A DNA stretch of 64,000 nucleotides from Paenibacillus urinalis (GCF_028747985.1 NZ_CP118108.1:1741501-1805500), one strand, 5' to 3'; shown: positions 36,329 through 45,576, numbered from the stretch's first letter. The notes: generated from the letters alone by a model not told the origin. Translations and numbers: made by a program.

Positions 36329-37399
36329 ATGAAAAAAGATCTGGAAGCTGTGGCCTATTGCCGCCAAATGCCGATGGTACCGCAAGATATGACAGGAAAG
36401 TCATTGTTTGCGATGATGAAGCAGGATGAAACGCTCTCTTGTGTTGTCATTGGAGATCAGAATGATTCGATCGTAGGACTGATTATGCGGGATACGGTGT
36501 TTCAAAAGTATGCGAACCGATTTGCTGCTGAACTGTATGATCACAGATCCGTTGTATCTTTTATGACAGAGCATCCATTAATATTAAGCATCCAGCTGTC
36601 TGCCGAAGAGATCGTAGATCAGGCAGTAGACCGAGAGGACGAATCTTTTTATCATTGTGTCATTATGCATGAAGAAGGGCGTTACGTGGGTGTTCTTACA
36701 GTTCGTGATTTAATGAACATGTCAAGAGATATTCAAAAGATCGCTAGAAGGTCCCGAACAGAGGTTATCGAGCATAGTCAATCTAAACTGCAAGAAGTGG
36801 ATACTGCCGTTCAGAAAGTAAGACAGGCTGTACTGAAAAATACAGAGGGGATTGCACAATTGAACCAGCTGACGGAGAAGGGTAGTGTTTCACTAAGGCA
36901 CATCCAGGAATCCTATCGTTCAGTTCTGGATCAGACCAAGGCTCAGCGCTCACAAGCAGAGGAACAGATGGTTAAGGTCAGCGATATATCTAATTTTACT
37001 TCTTCCATTCGCGAGCTCGCAGAGAGCAGTCATTTGCTGGCGATTAACGCCTCCATTGAGGCGGCACATGCCAAGGAATATGGCAGATCTTTTCGCGTCA
37101 TTGCAGATGAGGTTAGGAAGCTGTCGGGTCAGACAGGAACGCTTGCCGATCAAATCACTGAATTATTAAACCTCATCAGAGACAAAATACATCTGACCGC
37201 TCTTATTGCAAAAGAAAGCGCAGCTGAAATCGCCTCAAGCTCTGAAGATATTGCTCTTGGTAATGAAGCTTATGACTCTGTTCAGTCTACGACGAGGGAA
37301 ATGTCTCGTACAAGTGAGGAGATTCTGGCTTCAATATCCGATGCTGCTCATGTAACAGAGATGGTCCACAAAACGCTCACATCGCTTGCTGCTGAATGA
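36329..37399 (+). CDS. Soluble CBS-domain methyl-accepting-type signalling protein
   Basis: The 356-residue protein has no membrane segment. The N-terminal 140 residues read as a CBS pair (including CVVIGDQNDSIVGLIMRD and RYVGVLTVRDLM). The rest is coiled coil with the hairpin tip of a methyl-accepting chemotaxis protein, SSHLLAINASIEAAHAKEYG followed by FRVIADEVRKLSGQTG. It therefore looks like a cytoplasmic chemoreceptor-type sensor with a nucleotide-sensing CBS input. It lies between phoP and pstB and has a Pho box upstream, which ties it to phosphate starvation. The AAAGGGG sequence precedes the ATG. Partners (CheA/CheW) are not in the window. Confidence 0.82.
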   Translation: MKKDLEAVAYCRQMPMVPQDMTGKSLFAMMKQDETLSCVVIGDQNDSIVGLIMRDTVFQKYANRFAAELYDHRSVVSFMTEHPLILSIQLSAEEIVDQAVDREDESFYHCVIMHEEGRYVGVLTVRDLMNMSRDIQKIARRSRTEVIEHSQSKLQEVDTAVQKVRQAVLKNTEGIAQLNQLTEKGSVSLRHIQESYRSVLDQTKAQRSQAEEQMVKVSDISNFTSSIRELAESSHLLAINASIEAAHAKEYGRSFRVIADEVRKLSGQTGTLADQITELLNLIRDKIHLTALIAKESAAEIASSSEDIALGNEAYDSVQSTTREMSRTSEEILASISDAAHVTEMVHKTLTSLAAE

Positions 37400-37436
37400 T
37401 TAGTCAGAAAAGTGATAGACGTAAGTGAGACTATAT

Positions 37437-37489
37437 TTTACATAGCGTTAACAATTGTTTATACAGCCTTAACAATAATTTGATACAAT
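37437..37489 (+). promoter_or_regulatory. Extended Pho box and promoter before pstB
   Basis: Four repeats, TTTACA (37437), TTAACA (37448), TTATAC (37459) and TTAACA (37469), lie at 10-11 base spacing. TACAAT at 37484-37489 is the probable -10. This is the strongest PhoP-box pattern in the window. Confidence 0.65.
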
Positions 37490-37566
37490 TAAGCAGTTTC
37501 TGACGACTATATTCATGAGTTTTTGTATTTCTTATTTTGTTAGGCAGTAAAGGAGATAGCATACGG

Positions 37567-38325
37567 ATGAACACTACCATGATTGATATAAAGAATCTAA
37601 ATTTATTCTACGAATCCTTTCATGCTTTGAAAAACGTAAATCTGGATATTCCACGGAACACGGTTACGGCATTCATTGGACCATCGGGATGCGGTAAATC
37701 AACGCTTCTGCGTACGTTAAATCGAATGAATGATATGATTACGGGAACCCGCATTGAAGGAATTGTTGAGCTCGATGGCAAAAATATATACGGTGAGGAT
37801 CTGCCTGTAGAGAACCTTCGGAAGCAGGTTGGCATGGTATTCCAGCAGCCCAATCCATTTCCTAAATCGATCTATGACAATATCGCTTATGGGCCTCGAC
37901 TTCATGGAACAACAGACAAGAAGGTCCTTGATGAGCTCGTAGAACAGAGCTTGAGACAAGCAGCCTTATGGGATGAAGTGAAGGATTATCTCAAAAGATC
38001 TGCACTCTCTCTGTCGGGAGGCCAGCAGCAGCGTCTCTGTATTGCGAGAGCACTTGCGGTTCAGCCGGAAGTGCTCCTGATGGATGAAGCGACTTCCGCG
38101 CTTGATCCCATCTCTACACTCAAGATTGAAGAGCTGGTGCAGGAGCTCCAAGAGAAATATACCATTGTGATGGTAACGCACAATATGCACCAGGCGGCAC
38201 GTGTATCGGGCAAAACGGTATTTTTCCTCAATGGGGAAGTGATTGAAGCGCAGGATACGAATGAAATCTTCTCTAACCCGCAGGATTCCAGAACAGAAGA
38301 TTACGTATCAGGGCGTTTTGGTTAA
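37567..38325 (+). CDS. pstB: Phosphate ABC transporter ATP-binding protein PstB
   Basis: PstB powers high-affinity phosphate uptake. The 252-residue ATPase has Walker [12 protein letters not shown], the PstB-typical [14 protein letters not shown] loop, the signature [15 protein letters not shown], Walker [14 protein letters not shown] and the [13 protein letters not shown] switch region. AAAGGAGAT nine bases upstream supports ATG 37567. No pstS, pstC or pstA is adjacent, so the permease genes must be elsewhere. phoU follows. Confidence 0.93.
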   Translation: MNTTMIDIKNLNLFYESFHALKNVNLDIPRNTVTAFIGPSGCGKSTLLRTLNRMNDMITGTRIEGIVELDGKNIYGEDLPVENLRKQVGMVFQQPNPFPKSIYDNIAYGPRLHGTTDKKVLDELVEQSLRQAALWDEVKDYLKRSALSLSGGQQQRLCIARALAVQPEVLLMDEATSALDPISTLKIEELVQELQEKYTIVMVTHNMHQAARVSGKTVFFLNGEVIEAQDTNEIFSNPQDSRTEDYVSGRFG

Positions 38326-38375
38326 GTAATATTTGTACCAGCTCAGCTTGACTCATCCAAGGGAGGAACTGCAGT

Positions 38376-39035
38376 ATGATTCGTAGAAAAAGTTTTGATC
38401 GTGAACTGAATGAACTCCGTGATTTGCTGCTTCAGATGGCAGAGCACGTAAATAAGGCATTAGTGGATTCTATTACAAGCTTGAAAACCTCGGATCAAGG
38501 GCTGGCGCAAAAGATAGTAAGCGAAGACGTGGAACTGAACGCCATGGAAGAACGCATCATGGATATCGGCACCAAATTGATTATTACACAGCAGCCTGTA
38601 GCAAAGGACCTTCGCAGAATTATCGTTGCCTTCAAAATTTCCAGTGATCTTGAAAGAATGGGTGATCTGGCACTGGATGTTGCGAAAGTGACCATGCGTC
38701 TAGAAGGTCAGAATCTAATTAAACCGCTGATTGATATTCCTCAAATGGCGGATATCGTAAAAGTGATGATCGACGAATCCATTCAGTCTTATCTTGAAGA
38801 GAATTCAGATTTGGCGTATCAAATGGCTAAGAGAGATGATGGCGTAGATCAATTGTACAGTCGAATTATTACGGATCTATACAGCTACATGTCTGATCAT
38901 CCACAGGAAGCTTCCCAAGTGATGCTGCTGATGCTTGTAGGAAGATATATTGAACGAATTGGAGACCATGCAACCAATATCGGCGAAAGCACCGTATATT
39001 TGGTTACCGGCAAGCGTCCAGACCTAAATCAATAA
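38376..39035 (+). CDS. phoU: Phosphate signalling regulator PhoU
   Basis: The 219-residue, all-helical protein has the two PhoU repeats with the metal-binding motifs LERMGDLALDVAK and IERIGDHATNIGE. PhoU couples the Pst transporter state to PhoR, repressing the Pho response when phosphate is plentiful. GGGAGGAA precedes the ATG. It lies 50 bases after pstB in the same unit and ends at a strong hairpin. Confidence 0.93.
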   Translation: MIRRKSFDRELNELRDLLLQMAEHVNKALVDSITSLKTSDQGLAQKIVSEDVELNAMEERIMDIGTKLIITQQPVAKDLRRIIVAFKISSDLERMGDLALDVAKVTMRLEGQNLIKPLIDIPQMADIVKVMIDESIQSYLEENSDLAYQMAKRDDGVDQLYSRIITDLYSYMSDHPQEASQVMLLMLVGRYIERIGDHATNIGESTVYLVTGKRPDLNQ

Positions 39036-39045
39036 GAAACAAAGA

Positions 39046-39101
39046 ACAGATTTATACCGAAAAAAAGTTTTTTCAACTTTTTCGGATAAATCTGTTTTTT
39101 T
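39046..39101 (+). terminator. phoU terminator
   Basis: ACAGATTTATACCGAAAAA pairs with TTTTTCGGATAAATCTGT and is followed by TTTTTT. Confidence 0.88.
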
Positions 39102-39175
39102 ATGCTCAAAATTGGGTAATAATACTTTGTCACTTAAGCAACTCACCAAGCAAATGGATATAGCGGTTAATACTT

Positions 39176-39202
39176 GAGTCCGTTATACAACGGCTCTTTT
39201 TG
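39176..39202 (+). terminator. Second terminator-like hairpin before opuC operon
   Basis: GAGTCCGTT and AACGGCTC form a short stem followed by TTTTTG, 55 bases before the GTG of the ATPase gene. It may back up the phoU terminator or act as an attenuator in the transporter leader. Confidence 0.5.
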
Positions 39203-39256
39203 TTATTTGCGAGACAATGAATAAGGTGAGTAATTCTGAATAGGGGGAACGTATTT

Positions 39257-40414
39257 GTGATTGAATTCAAAGGTGTTAAGAAAGTGTATGATGATGGCTT
39301 CGAGGCATTAAAAGGGATAAACCTTGAAATCAAGCGAGGCGAAATAACGGTATTTATCGGACCTTCGGGATGTGGGAAAACGACGACGATGAGAATGATT
39401 AACCGATTGAATGTACCTTCACACGGGCAGATTCTAATCAATGGCGATGATATTTCCAAGATGGATGCGGTTGAGCTTAGACGGAAGATCGGATATGTCA
39501 TTCAAAGTGTAGGTCTGTTCCCGAATATGACAATTGCAAAAAATGTCGGGGTTGTACCTCGTCTGCAGAAATGGGATAAGGAAAAAATCGATAGCCGAGT
39601 GAATGAACTGATGAACCAGGTTAGGCTAAGTCCTGAGACATTTGGAAATCGTTATCCTTCAGAGCTCAGCGGAGGTCAACAGCAGCGGATAGGAGTTATT
39701 CGTGCTCTTGCTGCTGATCCGGACATTATCCTCTTAGATGAACCATTCAGTGCCTTGGACCCCATCAGTCGTGAAGAGCTCCAGGATGAACTCATCCGAC
39801 TGCAGACAGAGGTCAAGAAGACGATTGTGTTCGTTACGCATGATATGGACGAAGCGATTAAGCTTGCGGATACCATTGTGCTTATGAAGGATGGTCAGAT
39901 TGAACAGGTCGGGACACCGGACCAAATCTTGCGTCATCCTGCGAGTCCTTTTGTCGAAAGCTTCATTGGTAAGAACCGGATGATCTCAAATAATGACAGT
40001 GACTTCCCGAATGTTGAGGAGGTCATGATCGATAATCCTGCTACCGCATTCCCGACCCGGGGAATTGCTGAATCTGTAACGATCCTTCAAAGACGCAAGG
40101 TTGACTCCCTCGTTATTGTCGACAAATCCAAGCGTCTCCTCGGTACGGTTACGATCTATCAATTAATCAAGCATTACCGTGAGGAAGATAAGAAGATTGC
40201 GGATATTATGACTCCTGTAGAGCATGTGGTGCAGCGTGGAACTTCGGTTACGACCGCGCTGGCGATTCTGAATGAGCATCATTTATCCAATCTGCCTGTG
40301 GTAGATGAGCATGGACAATTCCTTGGTCTCATTACAAGGGGGAGCGTGGTGAGACTGCTGGCGGATGTGTATACTCCGGATACAGAGGAGGCAGATGCCA
40401 ATGCAAATCTTTGA
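39257..40414 (+). CDS. opuCA: OpuC-type osmoprotectant ABC transporter ATPase
   Basis: The 385-residue protein is the ATPase of a glycine betaine/carnitine/choline-type ABC importer. It has Walker [12 protein letters not shown], the QSVGLFPNMTIAKNV Q-loop region, [15 protein letters not shown] and Walker B ILLDEPFSALDPI. A C-terminal tandem CBS module (from about residue 250) is thought to sense ionic strength in this family. Translation starts at GTG 39257 after AGGGGGAAC. It overlaps the next gene, so the two are translationally coupled. Confidence 0.88.
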   Translation: MIEFKGVKKVYDDGFEALKGINLEIKRGEITVFIGPSGCGKTTTMRMINRLNVPSHGQILINGDDISKMDAVELRRKIGYVIQSVGLFPNMTIAKNVGVVPRLQKWDKEKIDSRVNELMNQVRLSPETFGNRYPSELSGGQQQRIGVIRALAADPDIILLDEPFSALDPISREELQDELIRLQTEVKKTIVFVTHDMDEAIKLADTIVLMKDGQIEQVGTPDQILRHPASPFVESFIGKNRMISNNDSDFPNVEEVMIDNPATAFPTRGIAESVTILQRRKVDSLVIVDKSKRLLGTVTIYQLIKHYREEDKKIADIMTPVEHVVQRGTSVTTALAILNEHHLSNLPVVDEHGQFLGLITRGSVVRLLADVYTPDTEEADANANL

Positions 40415-41075
40415 TGCGATAGCGAATTTCTTTGTATTTGTAGGTGAGCGATACCCTGATATCCTCAGTGCTGCAGGACAGCATGCGCTCATTGCGCTGA
40501 TTGCAACACTGCTCGGGATTGTGGTCGCCATTCCAGTCGCAATCATGATATCAAGAAGCGAGATCAAATGGCTCAACTCGATTGTGTTTAGCGTAGCTAA
40601 TCTGTTTCAGACGATACCAAGTCTGGCACTGCTCGCACTGATGATTCCGCTCTTCGGCATTGGAATGACACCCGCGGTTATCGCGTTGTTTCTGTATTCC
40701 CTACTGCCCTTGCTGCGGAATACTTACGCGGGCTTACAATCTGTAGACCCAGCACTCCGGGACGCATCGAAGGGAATGGGCTATAGCAGACTTCAGAGCT
40801 TATTCCAGATCGAGCTCCCTTTAGCTGTTCCATACATCATGTCAGGAATCCGAATTACGACCGTTTATATTATCAGTTGGACCACCCTTGCAGGCCTTGT
40901 TGGAGCCGGTGGCCTTGGCCAATTAATTGTGTCAGGTCTAGGCGTGAATAAGACGGAGCTGATTGTAGCAGGTGCCATTTCGGCCATTCTTTTTGCATTG
41001 CTGGCTGACCTCGTGTTAAGCCTTGTCGAGAAAGCATTCACACCAAAAAAGAATAGTGCCAAAGCGAATGCATAA
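40401..41075 (+). CDS. opuCB: OpuC-type osmoprotectant permease
   Basis: The 224-residue permease has about six hydrophobic helices and the binding-protein-dependent transport signature in the loop DASKGMGYSRLQSLFQIELPL. AGGAGG nine bases upstream favours ATG 40401, which overlaps the 3' end of the ATPase gene by 14 bases. It has no fused binding domain, unlike the next gene. The pair of permeases probably forms a heterodimeric channel. Confidence 0.87.
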   Translation: MQIFDAIANFFVFVGERYPDILSAAGQHALIALIATLLGIVVAIPVAIMISRSEIKWLNSIVFSVANLFQTIPSLALLALMIPLFGIGMTPAVIALFLYSLLPLLRNTYAGLQSVDPALRDASKGMGYSRLQSLFQIELPLAVPYIMSGIRITTVYIISWTTLAGLVGAGGLGQLIVSGLGVNKTELIVAGAISAILFALLADLVLSLVEKAFTPKKNSAKANA

Positions 41076-41138
41076 GAACGCTGCATCAGCAGGAAGTTCA
41101 CACTTCAAAGCCATGAAGAAAGAGGGAGATACGGAAAT

Positions 41139-42734
41139 ATGAGAGCATTAAATCAGAAATGGTTCAAAACGATACGGTCGTTGTTCACGCTGGTCTTGGT
41201 TCTTACGTTATTCACAGTAAGCGTTCCAACCAAGGCTGCCGCAGCAGATGTCACCATAGGAACCCAGACATTTACCGAAACGAAGATACTTGCCGAAATG
41301 TATAAGGCGTTAATTGAAGATCGAACCGATCTAACTGTAGATATTAAAACGGACCTCGCTGCCTCCAGTGTTGTTCTCCGTTCCATCGCCCAGGGCGAAG
41401 TGGATATGGGTACACTGTACTCAGGAGAAATATTTAATGGATATTTTGAAATCGAAGACACCAAGGACCGGGCAGCGGTGCTGAGACAGGCACAAGAAGG
41501 CTTTGACGAATTGTATAATTTGAAATGGTATGATCCGCTTGGGTTCGAAAATACGTATACCTTGGCTGTAAGACCAGAGGTAGCTGAACAATATGGTTTA
41601 AGTACAATGTCCGATCTCAAAGAGCACGCAGGGAATATGAGTATCGGTGTGGATACAACCTGGCTGGAACGTCCTGCTGACGGTTATCCGGCCTTTACGA
41701 AGGAATATGGCTATACATTCGCATCGACTTCACCTATGGAAATCTCGCTCGTATACCAAGCGGTAGCGGATAAGATTGTAGATGTCGTTCTTGCTTACAC
41801 CACTGACCCGGGTCTGAAGGAGTTTAATCTCGTTACACTTGAGGACGACAAGCAATTCTTTCCGCCCTTTGATGCATCGACTGTTGTAAAAAAAGAGCTG
41901 CTCGCCGAATACCCTGAGCTCGATGAAACACTATCCTTATTGATTGGCACGATTGATGCCGACACAATGACGGATCTCAATTATCAGGTGGATGTTAACA
42001 AAATGGAGCCGAAAAATGTGGCTCTTATGTATTTGGTGGACCAAGGGCTGCTTGATGAATCCAAGCTTCCTGCGTCCGTGATGAACCCGGATGCGCCTCC
42101 ACTGCAGAAGTTTGGATATTATTTAACAGAGAATGCATCCTATCTATGGAATATGACATGGATACACATTGTTATGGTGCTATGCGGACTCGGGCTTGCC
42201 CTTGTAGTTGGGATTCCGTTAGGTATTATAAGTGCCCGTTATCAGAGAACGGGACGAGTAATCATGTTCATCACGAATATTATCCAGGTGTTACCTAGCT
42301 TGGCGCTCCTTGCTCTTCTAATGGTGCTCGTTGGATTAGGCAATGCAACCGTAGTTGTCGGGTTGTTCCTATACAGCTTAAACCCGGTTGTTCGTAATAC
42401 CTACGTTGGCCTATCCGAAGTCAATGCAGGCATTAAGGATGCGGGGAAAGGCATGGGGATGAGTCCGCTTCAGCTGCTGTGGAAGGTAGAAATGCCGCTA
42501 TCACTGCCGTTTCTGATGGCGGGTTTACGTGTAGCAGCCGTCATTGCGATTGGTGTCGCAACGCTTGCACCGCTTATTGGCGGAGATGGACTGGGCCGTG
42601 AAATTTATGCAGGTCTGAACCAGCGTCACAATATTAAGATCCTGGCAGGGGCTATCCCCGCCGCATTGCTGGCCATTCTTGCGGATATCATTCTCGGAAG
42701 ATTGTCGAATCGTTTTAAAATCGCTAAGTCTTAG
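41139..42734 (+). CDS. Osmoprotectant-binding domain fused to permease
   Basis: This 531-residue protein joins an N-terminal signal/anchor helix (about residues 12-35) to an OpuAC-type extracytoplasmic substrate-binding domain (VTIGTQTFTETKILAEMYKA to about residue 325). A six-helix permease domain follows, with the loop DAGKGMGMSPLQLLWKVEMPL. Known fusions such as OpuABC and EgtU carry the binding domain after the permease; here the order is reversed. The substrate may be betaine, carnitine, choline or ergothioneine and cannot be chosen from sequence. AGAGGGAG precedes the ATG. It ends the operon at a terminator. Confidence 0.86.
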   Translation: MRALNQKWFKTIRSLFTLVLVLTLFTVSVPTKAAAADVTIGTQTFTETKILAEMYKALIEDRTDLTVDIKTDLAASSVVLRSIAQGEVDMGTLYSGEIFNGYFEIEDTKDRAAVLRQAQEGFDELYNLKWYDPLGFENTYTLAVRPEVAEQYGLSTMSDLKEHAGNMSIGVDTTWLERPADGYPAFTKEYGYTFASTSPMEISLVYQAVADKIVDVVLAYTTDPGLKEFNLVTLEDDKQFFPPFDASTVVKKELLAEYPELDETLSLLIGTIDADTMTDLNYQVDVNKMEPKNVALMYLVDQGLLDESKLPASVMNPDAPPLQKFGYYLTENASYLWNMTWIHIVMVLCGLGLALVVGIPLGIISARYQRTGRVIMFITNIIQVLPSLALLALLMVLVGLGNATVVVGLFLYSLNPVVRNTYVGLSEVNAGIKDAGKGMGMSPLQLLWKVEMPLSLPFLMAGLRVAAVIAIGVATLAPLIGGDGLGREIYAGLNQRHNIKILAGAIPAALLAILADIILGRLSNRFKIAKS

Positions 42735-42757
42735 GATATACCTTAGACCCATTATAG

Positions 42758-42790
42758 GTCCGTCACACTACGCATGTGACGGGCTTTTTC
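42758..42790 (+). terminator. opuC operon terminator
   Basis: CCGTCACA pairs with TGTGACGG and is followed by GCTTTTT. Confidence 0.85.
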
Positions 42791-42805
42791 ATGTAATAAA
42801 CAAAA

Positions 42806-42834
42806 TTGACGCTGCAAACCTAAGTTGATATAGT
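42806..42834 (+). promoter_or_regulatory. Promoter/operator of GntR-type regulator
   Basis: TTGACG (42806-42811) and TATAGT (42829-42834) are 17 bases apart. The -10 overlaps AAGTTGATATA, which recurs before the ABC transporter operon, so self-regulation is likely. Confidence 0.5.
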
Positions 42835-42867
42835 TGGTATATTATAAATTTTTGGAAGGAAATGTGT

Positions 42868-43992
42868 ATGAACCAACCTTTATATCAACAAATTATTACA
42901 TCTCTTCTAAATGAAATCGACACTGGCCGACTGCAGCCTGGCGATCAGGTTCCCTCAGAGAAAGAATTAACAGATCAATACCAGGTCAGTCGAATTACAG
43001 CAAAAAAAGCACTGGACCAGCTTGCAGAAGAAGGAGTTATTGTAAGAATTCGCGGCAAAGGATCGTATGTCAACGTTTCTGATGCTCTAGCTGACGAAGA
43101 CGTTACAGGCAGAGAGGGGAAGGAGTTAAGAAGAGGTGACCGTTTGATTGGAGCGATCTTTCCAAGCTATACGGATGGTTATGGATTATTGCTGCAGTAT
43201 GCGGTTGAGAAGACCATTGCTGAGCTCGGCGGTTCCCTCGTTATCAAGCGGAGCAATCACTCTGTAGAAGAGGAAGAAGCGGCGATTGACGCTCTATTGG
43301 ATCTTCAGGTGGACGGCATTATTGTATTCCCTGCTGACAGCAGAGAGTATAATCAGCGGCTGCTCAAGATGATTCTGGATGAATTCCCTGTCGTAGTGGT
43401 AGATCGAAATTTGAAAGGGATCCAGGCCTGTACAGTACATACAGACAATAAAACCGCAGCCTACAAGCTCGCTGCTCATTTGCTGGAGTCAGGACATAAG
43501 CATATCGCTTTTATATCACCGGATCCTAACCGGACGTCAACACTTGAAGATCGGCTGGCCGGTTTTCAGCAAGCCTTCTTGGCCAGCGGGACGAGACTGT
43601 GTTCCGATTATTTGATAACAGACATTCCGAGTGGTTACTCGTGTAAATCAAGTGATACTCATTCTGGAGAGTACAGGCTGATGAAAAAGCTGCTTGAGGA
43701 GCATCCTCAAATTACGGCCTATGTATGTGCTGAGTATGAGATTGCGATTATTCTATATAAGCTGCTCGAATCCATGGGCTTACGTGTTCCGGAGGATTGC
43801 TCCATCGTCTGCTTCGATTGCCCGGATGATCCGTATGATCACTTGAACAGGCCAAGATTTACGCATATCCGGCAATATGAAGAGAAGATGGGAAGGACGG
43901 CAGTCGAGCTTTTGTTTGCACAAATTGAGAACAAGGAAGTTCCGAAGCTGACCTTGCTCGGATTTGAATTTAAGGAAGGGCGCTCTACATAA
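42868..43992 (+). CDS. GntR-family regulator with LacI-type sensor domain
   Basis: The 374-residue regulator joins a GntR winged HTH (QPLYQQIITSLLNEIDTGRL, then VPSEKELTDQYQVSRITAKKAL) to a periplasmic-binding-protein-like effector domain (LIGAIFPSYTDGYG onward), as in AraR. It probably senses a sugar and controls the adjacent ABC operon. AAGGAA eight bases before ATG 42868 favours it over ATG 42862. Shared AAGTTGATATA motifs in both promoters are candidate operators. Confidence 0.88.
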   Translation: MNQPLYQQIITSLLNEIDTGRLQPGDQVPSEKELTDQYQVSRITAKKALDQLAEEGVIVRIRGKGSYVNVSDALADEDVTGREGKELRRGDRLIGAIFPSYTDGYGLLLQYAVEKTIAELGGSLVIKRSNHSVEEEEAAIDALLDLQVDGIIVFPADSREYNQRLLKMILDEFPVVVVDRNLKGIQACTVHTDNKTAAYKLAAHLLESGHKHIAFISPDPNRTSTLEDRLAGFQQAFLASGTRLCSDYLITDIPSGYSCKSSDTHSGEYRLMKKLLEEHPQITAYVCAEYEIAIILYKLLESMGLRVPEDCSIVCFDCPDDPYDHLNRPRFTHIRQYEEKMGRTAVELLFAQIENKEVPKLTLLGFEFKEGRST

Positions 43993-43993
43993 G

Positions 43994-44018
43994 AGCTGCT
44001 CTTTCTTTTTTTGCTGGG
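43994..44018 (+). terminator. Weak terminator after regulator
   Basis: A short AAGAGC/GCTCTT stem just past the stop codon is followed by TTTTTTT. Confidence 0.4.
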
Positions 44019-44086
44019 CTCTGTTTGGAATAAAAATATATTTATTCTTAATATTGCAAAATGAAGCAAGGTCTGATATTGTACTG

Positions 44087-44129
44087 TTTACAGATGACTT
44101 AAGTTGATATATACATTACATACTAACTT
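44087..44129 (+). promoter_or_regulatory. Promoter and operator of sugar ABC operon
   Basis: TTTACA (44087-44092) and TATACA (44110-44115) are 17 bases apart. The -10 lies inside an inverted repeat whose arms are AAGTT (44101) and AACTT (44125), and its left part AAGTTGATATA is shared with the regulator promoter. Confidence 0.5.
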
Positions 44130-44155
44130 ACCGGTCTTATTTTTTTATGAATGGT

Positions 44156-44169
44156 CGTAAGCGCTTACA
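44156..44169 (+). promoter_or_regulatory. cre-like CcpA site of sugar ABC operon
   Basis: CGTAAGCGCTTACA matches 13 of 14 positions of the cre consensus, downstream of the -10. This is a typical roadblock position for CcpA repression. Confidence 0.6.
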
Positions 44170-44208
44170 GTTATCTGAACCAAAAATGGTAAAGGCGGTG
44201 TCAGAAGA

Positions 44209-45507
44209 ATGGCTATAAAGAAAGGGTTCTGGAGCTTGAGCTTGCTTGTTCTGTTATTCAGCACAGTATTGTCAGGTTGTGCAGGTGGGGATGCTGACGG
44301 AGGCGGCTCAGCAGATCAAGAAGGAAAGACAACAATTACTTTTTGGCATTCGATGACAGAGTTGACGGGGGACGCCATAGCAGAAGTGATCAAGGCGTTC
44401 GAAGCAGAGCATACGGACATCAAGGTGAATTCGGTCTATATCGCCCAGCAGGGTGAAGGGAAGAACGAGAAGCTGCTTGCTGCGGTCGCGGGTGGAAATG
44501 CACCGGATGTGGCCTACTTTGACCGATTCGAAGTCGCTACTTGGGCGAATCAAGGCTCATTGACGGATTTAACCGAATTTGCGGCAAGGGATCAGATTAC
44601 CGAGGATGGCTTCTACCCTTTTGCGTGGGAAGAAGCAAGCTATGATGGCAAGCTCTATGCGATGCCGACGTCGACAGATGCACGTCTTGTGTTCTATAAC
44701 AAGGAGCATTTTGAACAGGCAGGGCTAGATCCTGAAGTGACGCCGAAGACCATCGAGGAGCTGGAGGCGGTAGCTGAGAAGCTTACAATCAAAGAAGGCA
44801 ACCGGTTTAAGCAGATTGGCTTTATCCCTTGGTATGGGCAGGGATGGTTCTATGGCTGGGGATGGGCATTTGGGGGCGAATTCCTTGATGAGAACGGGAA
44901 TGTAACCGCAGACCATCCGAAGAATATTGAAGCCCTTACCTGGATGGTGGATTACGCTAAAGAATATAACATTGAAGATATTGCTTCTTTTACAAGCTCT
45001 CAGGGAACCTCTACGATGGACCCTTTCTTCACCGGGCAATTGAGCATGCAAGTCTCAGGGCCATGGACTGTGTCACAGGCCAAGAAATTTAACCCTGATT
45101 TGAAGTATGGTGTGTTTCCGATGCCAACCCCTACAGGTGAGAATCACACGACCTGGTCCGGAGGATGGGCGACCGTCATGCCGAAGGGTTCGAAAAATCA
45201 GGATGCAGCGTGGGAATTCATGAAATTTTTATCCGGTGAGAAGGGTCAAGAAATCTTCAGCAGAATCAGTGGGGATTTTTCAATCAAGGATAAAGTGAAT
45301 GAGCAGCTTGGGTACAAAGAGGATCCGATCTTTAAGGAATTCATTGATGTACTTCCCGTCTCCCATGCGCGTCCGGTTATGACACAAGGCTCTCTGTACT
45401 GGAACGAGCTGGCATCCGCAGTCGATCTGGCAACACGCGGCAAAGGAACGCCAGAAGAAGTGTTGAAGAAGGTTACCGATAATGTATCCAAGGCATTGAA
45501 TGAATAA
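44209..45507 (+). CDS. Sugar ABC transporter substrate-binding lipoprotein
   Basis: The 432-residue protein has a lipoprotein signal peptide with lipobox LSGC (Cys24 region) and a family 1 solute-binding fold (ITFWHSMTELTG, NAPDVAYFDRFEV, PTSTDARLVFYNKEHFEQAG). It captures a sugar, probably an oligosaccharide, for the two permeases that follow. AAGGCGGTG lies before the ATG. It is the first gene of the transport operon. No ATPase gene is present here, so a shared MsmX-type ATPase encoded elsewhere is likely. Confidence 0.9.
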   Translation: MAIKKGFWSLSLLVLLFSTVLSGCAGGDADGGGSADQEGKTTITFWHSMTELTGDAIAEVIKAFEAEHTDIKVNSVYIAQQGEGKNEKLLAAVAGGNAPDVAYFDRFEVATWANQGSLTDLTEFAARDQITEDGFYPFAWEEASYDGKLYAMPTSTDARLVFYNKEHFEQAGLDPEVTPKTIEELEAVAEKLTIKEGNRFKQIGFIPWYGQGWFYGWGWAFGGEFLDENGNVTADHPKNIEALTWMVDYAKEYNIEDIASFTSSQGTSTMDPFFTGQLSMQVSGPWTVSQAKKFNPDLKYGVFPMPTPTGENHTTWSGGWATVMPKGSKNQDAAWEFMKFLSGEKGQEIFSRISGDFSIKDKVNEQLGYKEDPIFKEFIDVLPVSHARPVMTQGSLYWNELASAVDLATRGKGTPEEVLKKVTDNVSKALNE

Positions 45508-45576
45508 TTTAGGTTCGTACGCTGCTGCACACCTATCATTCCTCACTTCACTCTAGTTGAACAGGAGGCGTAAATC

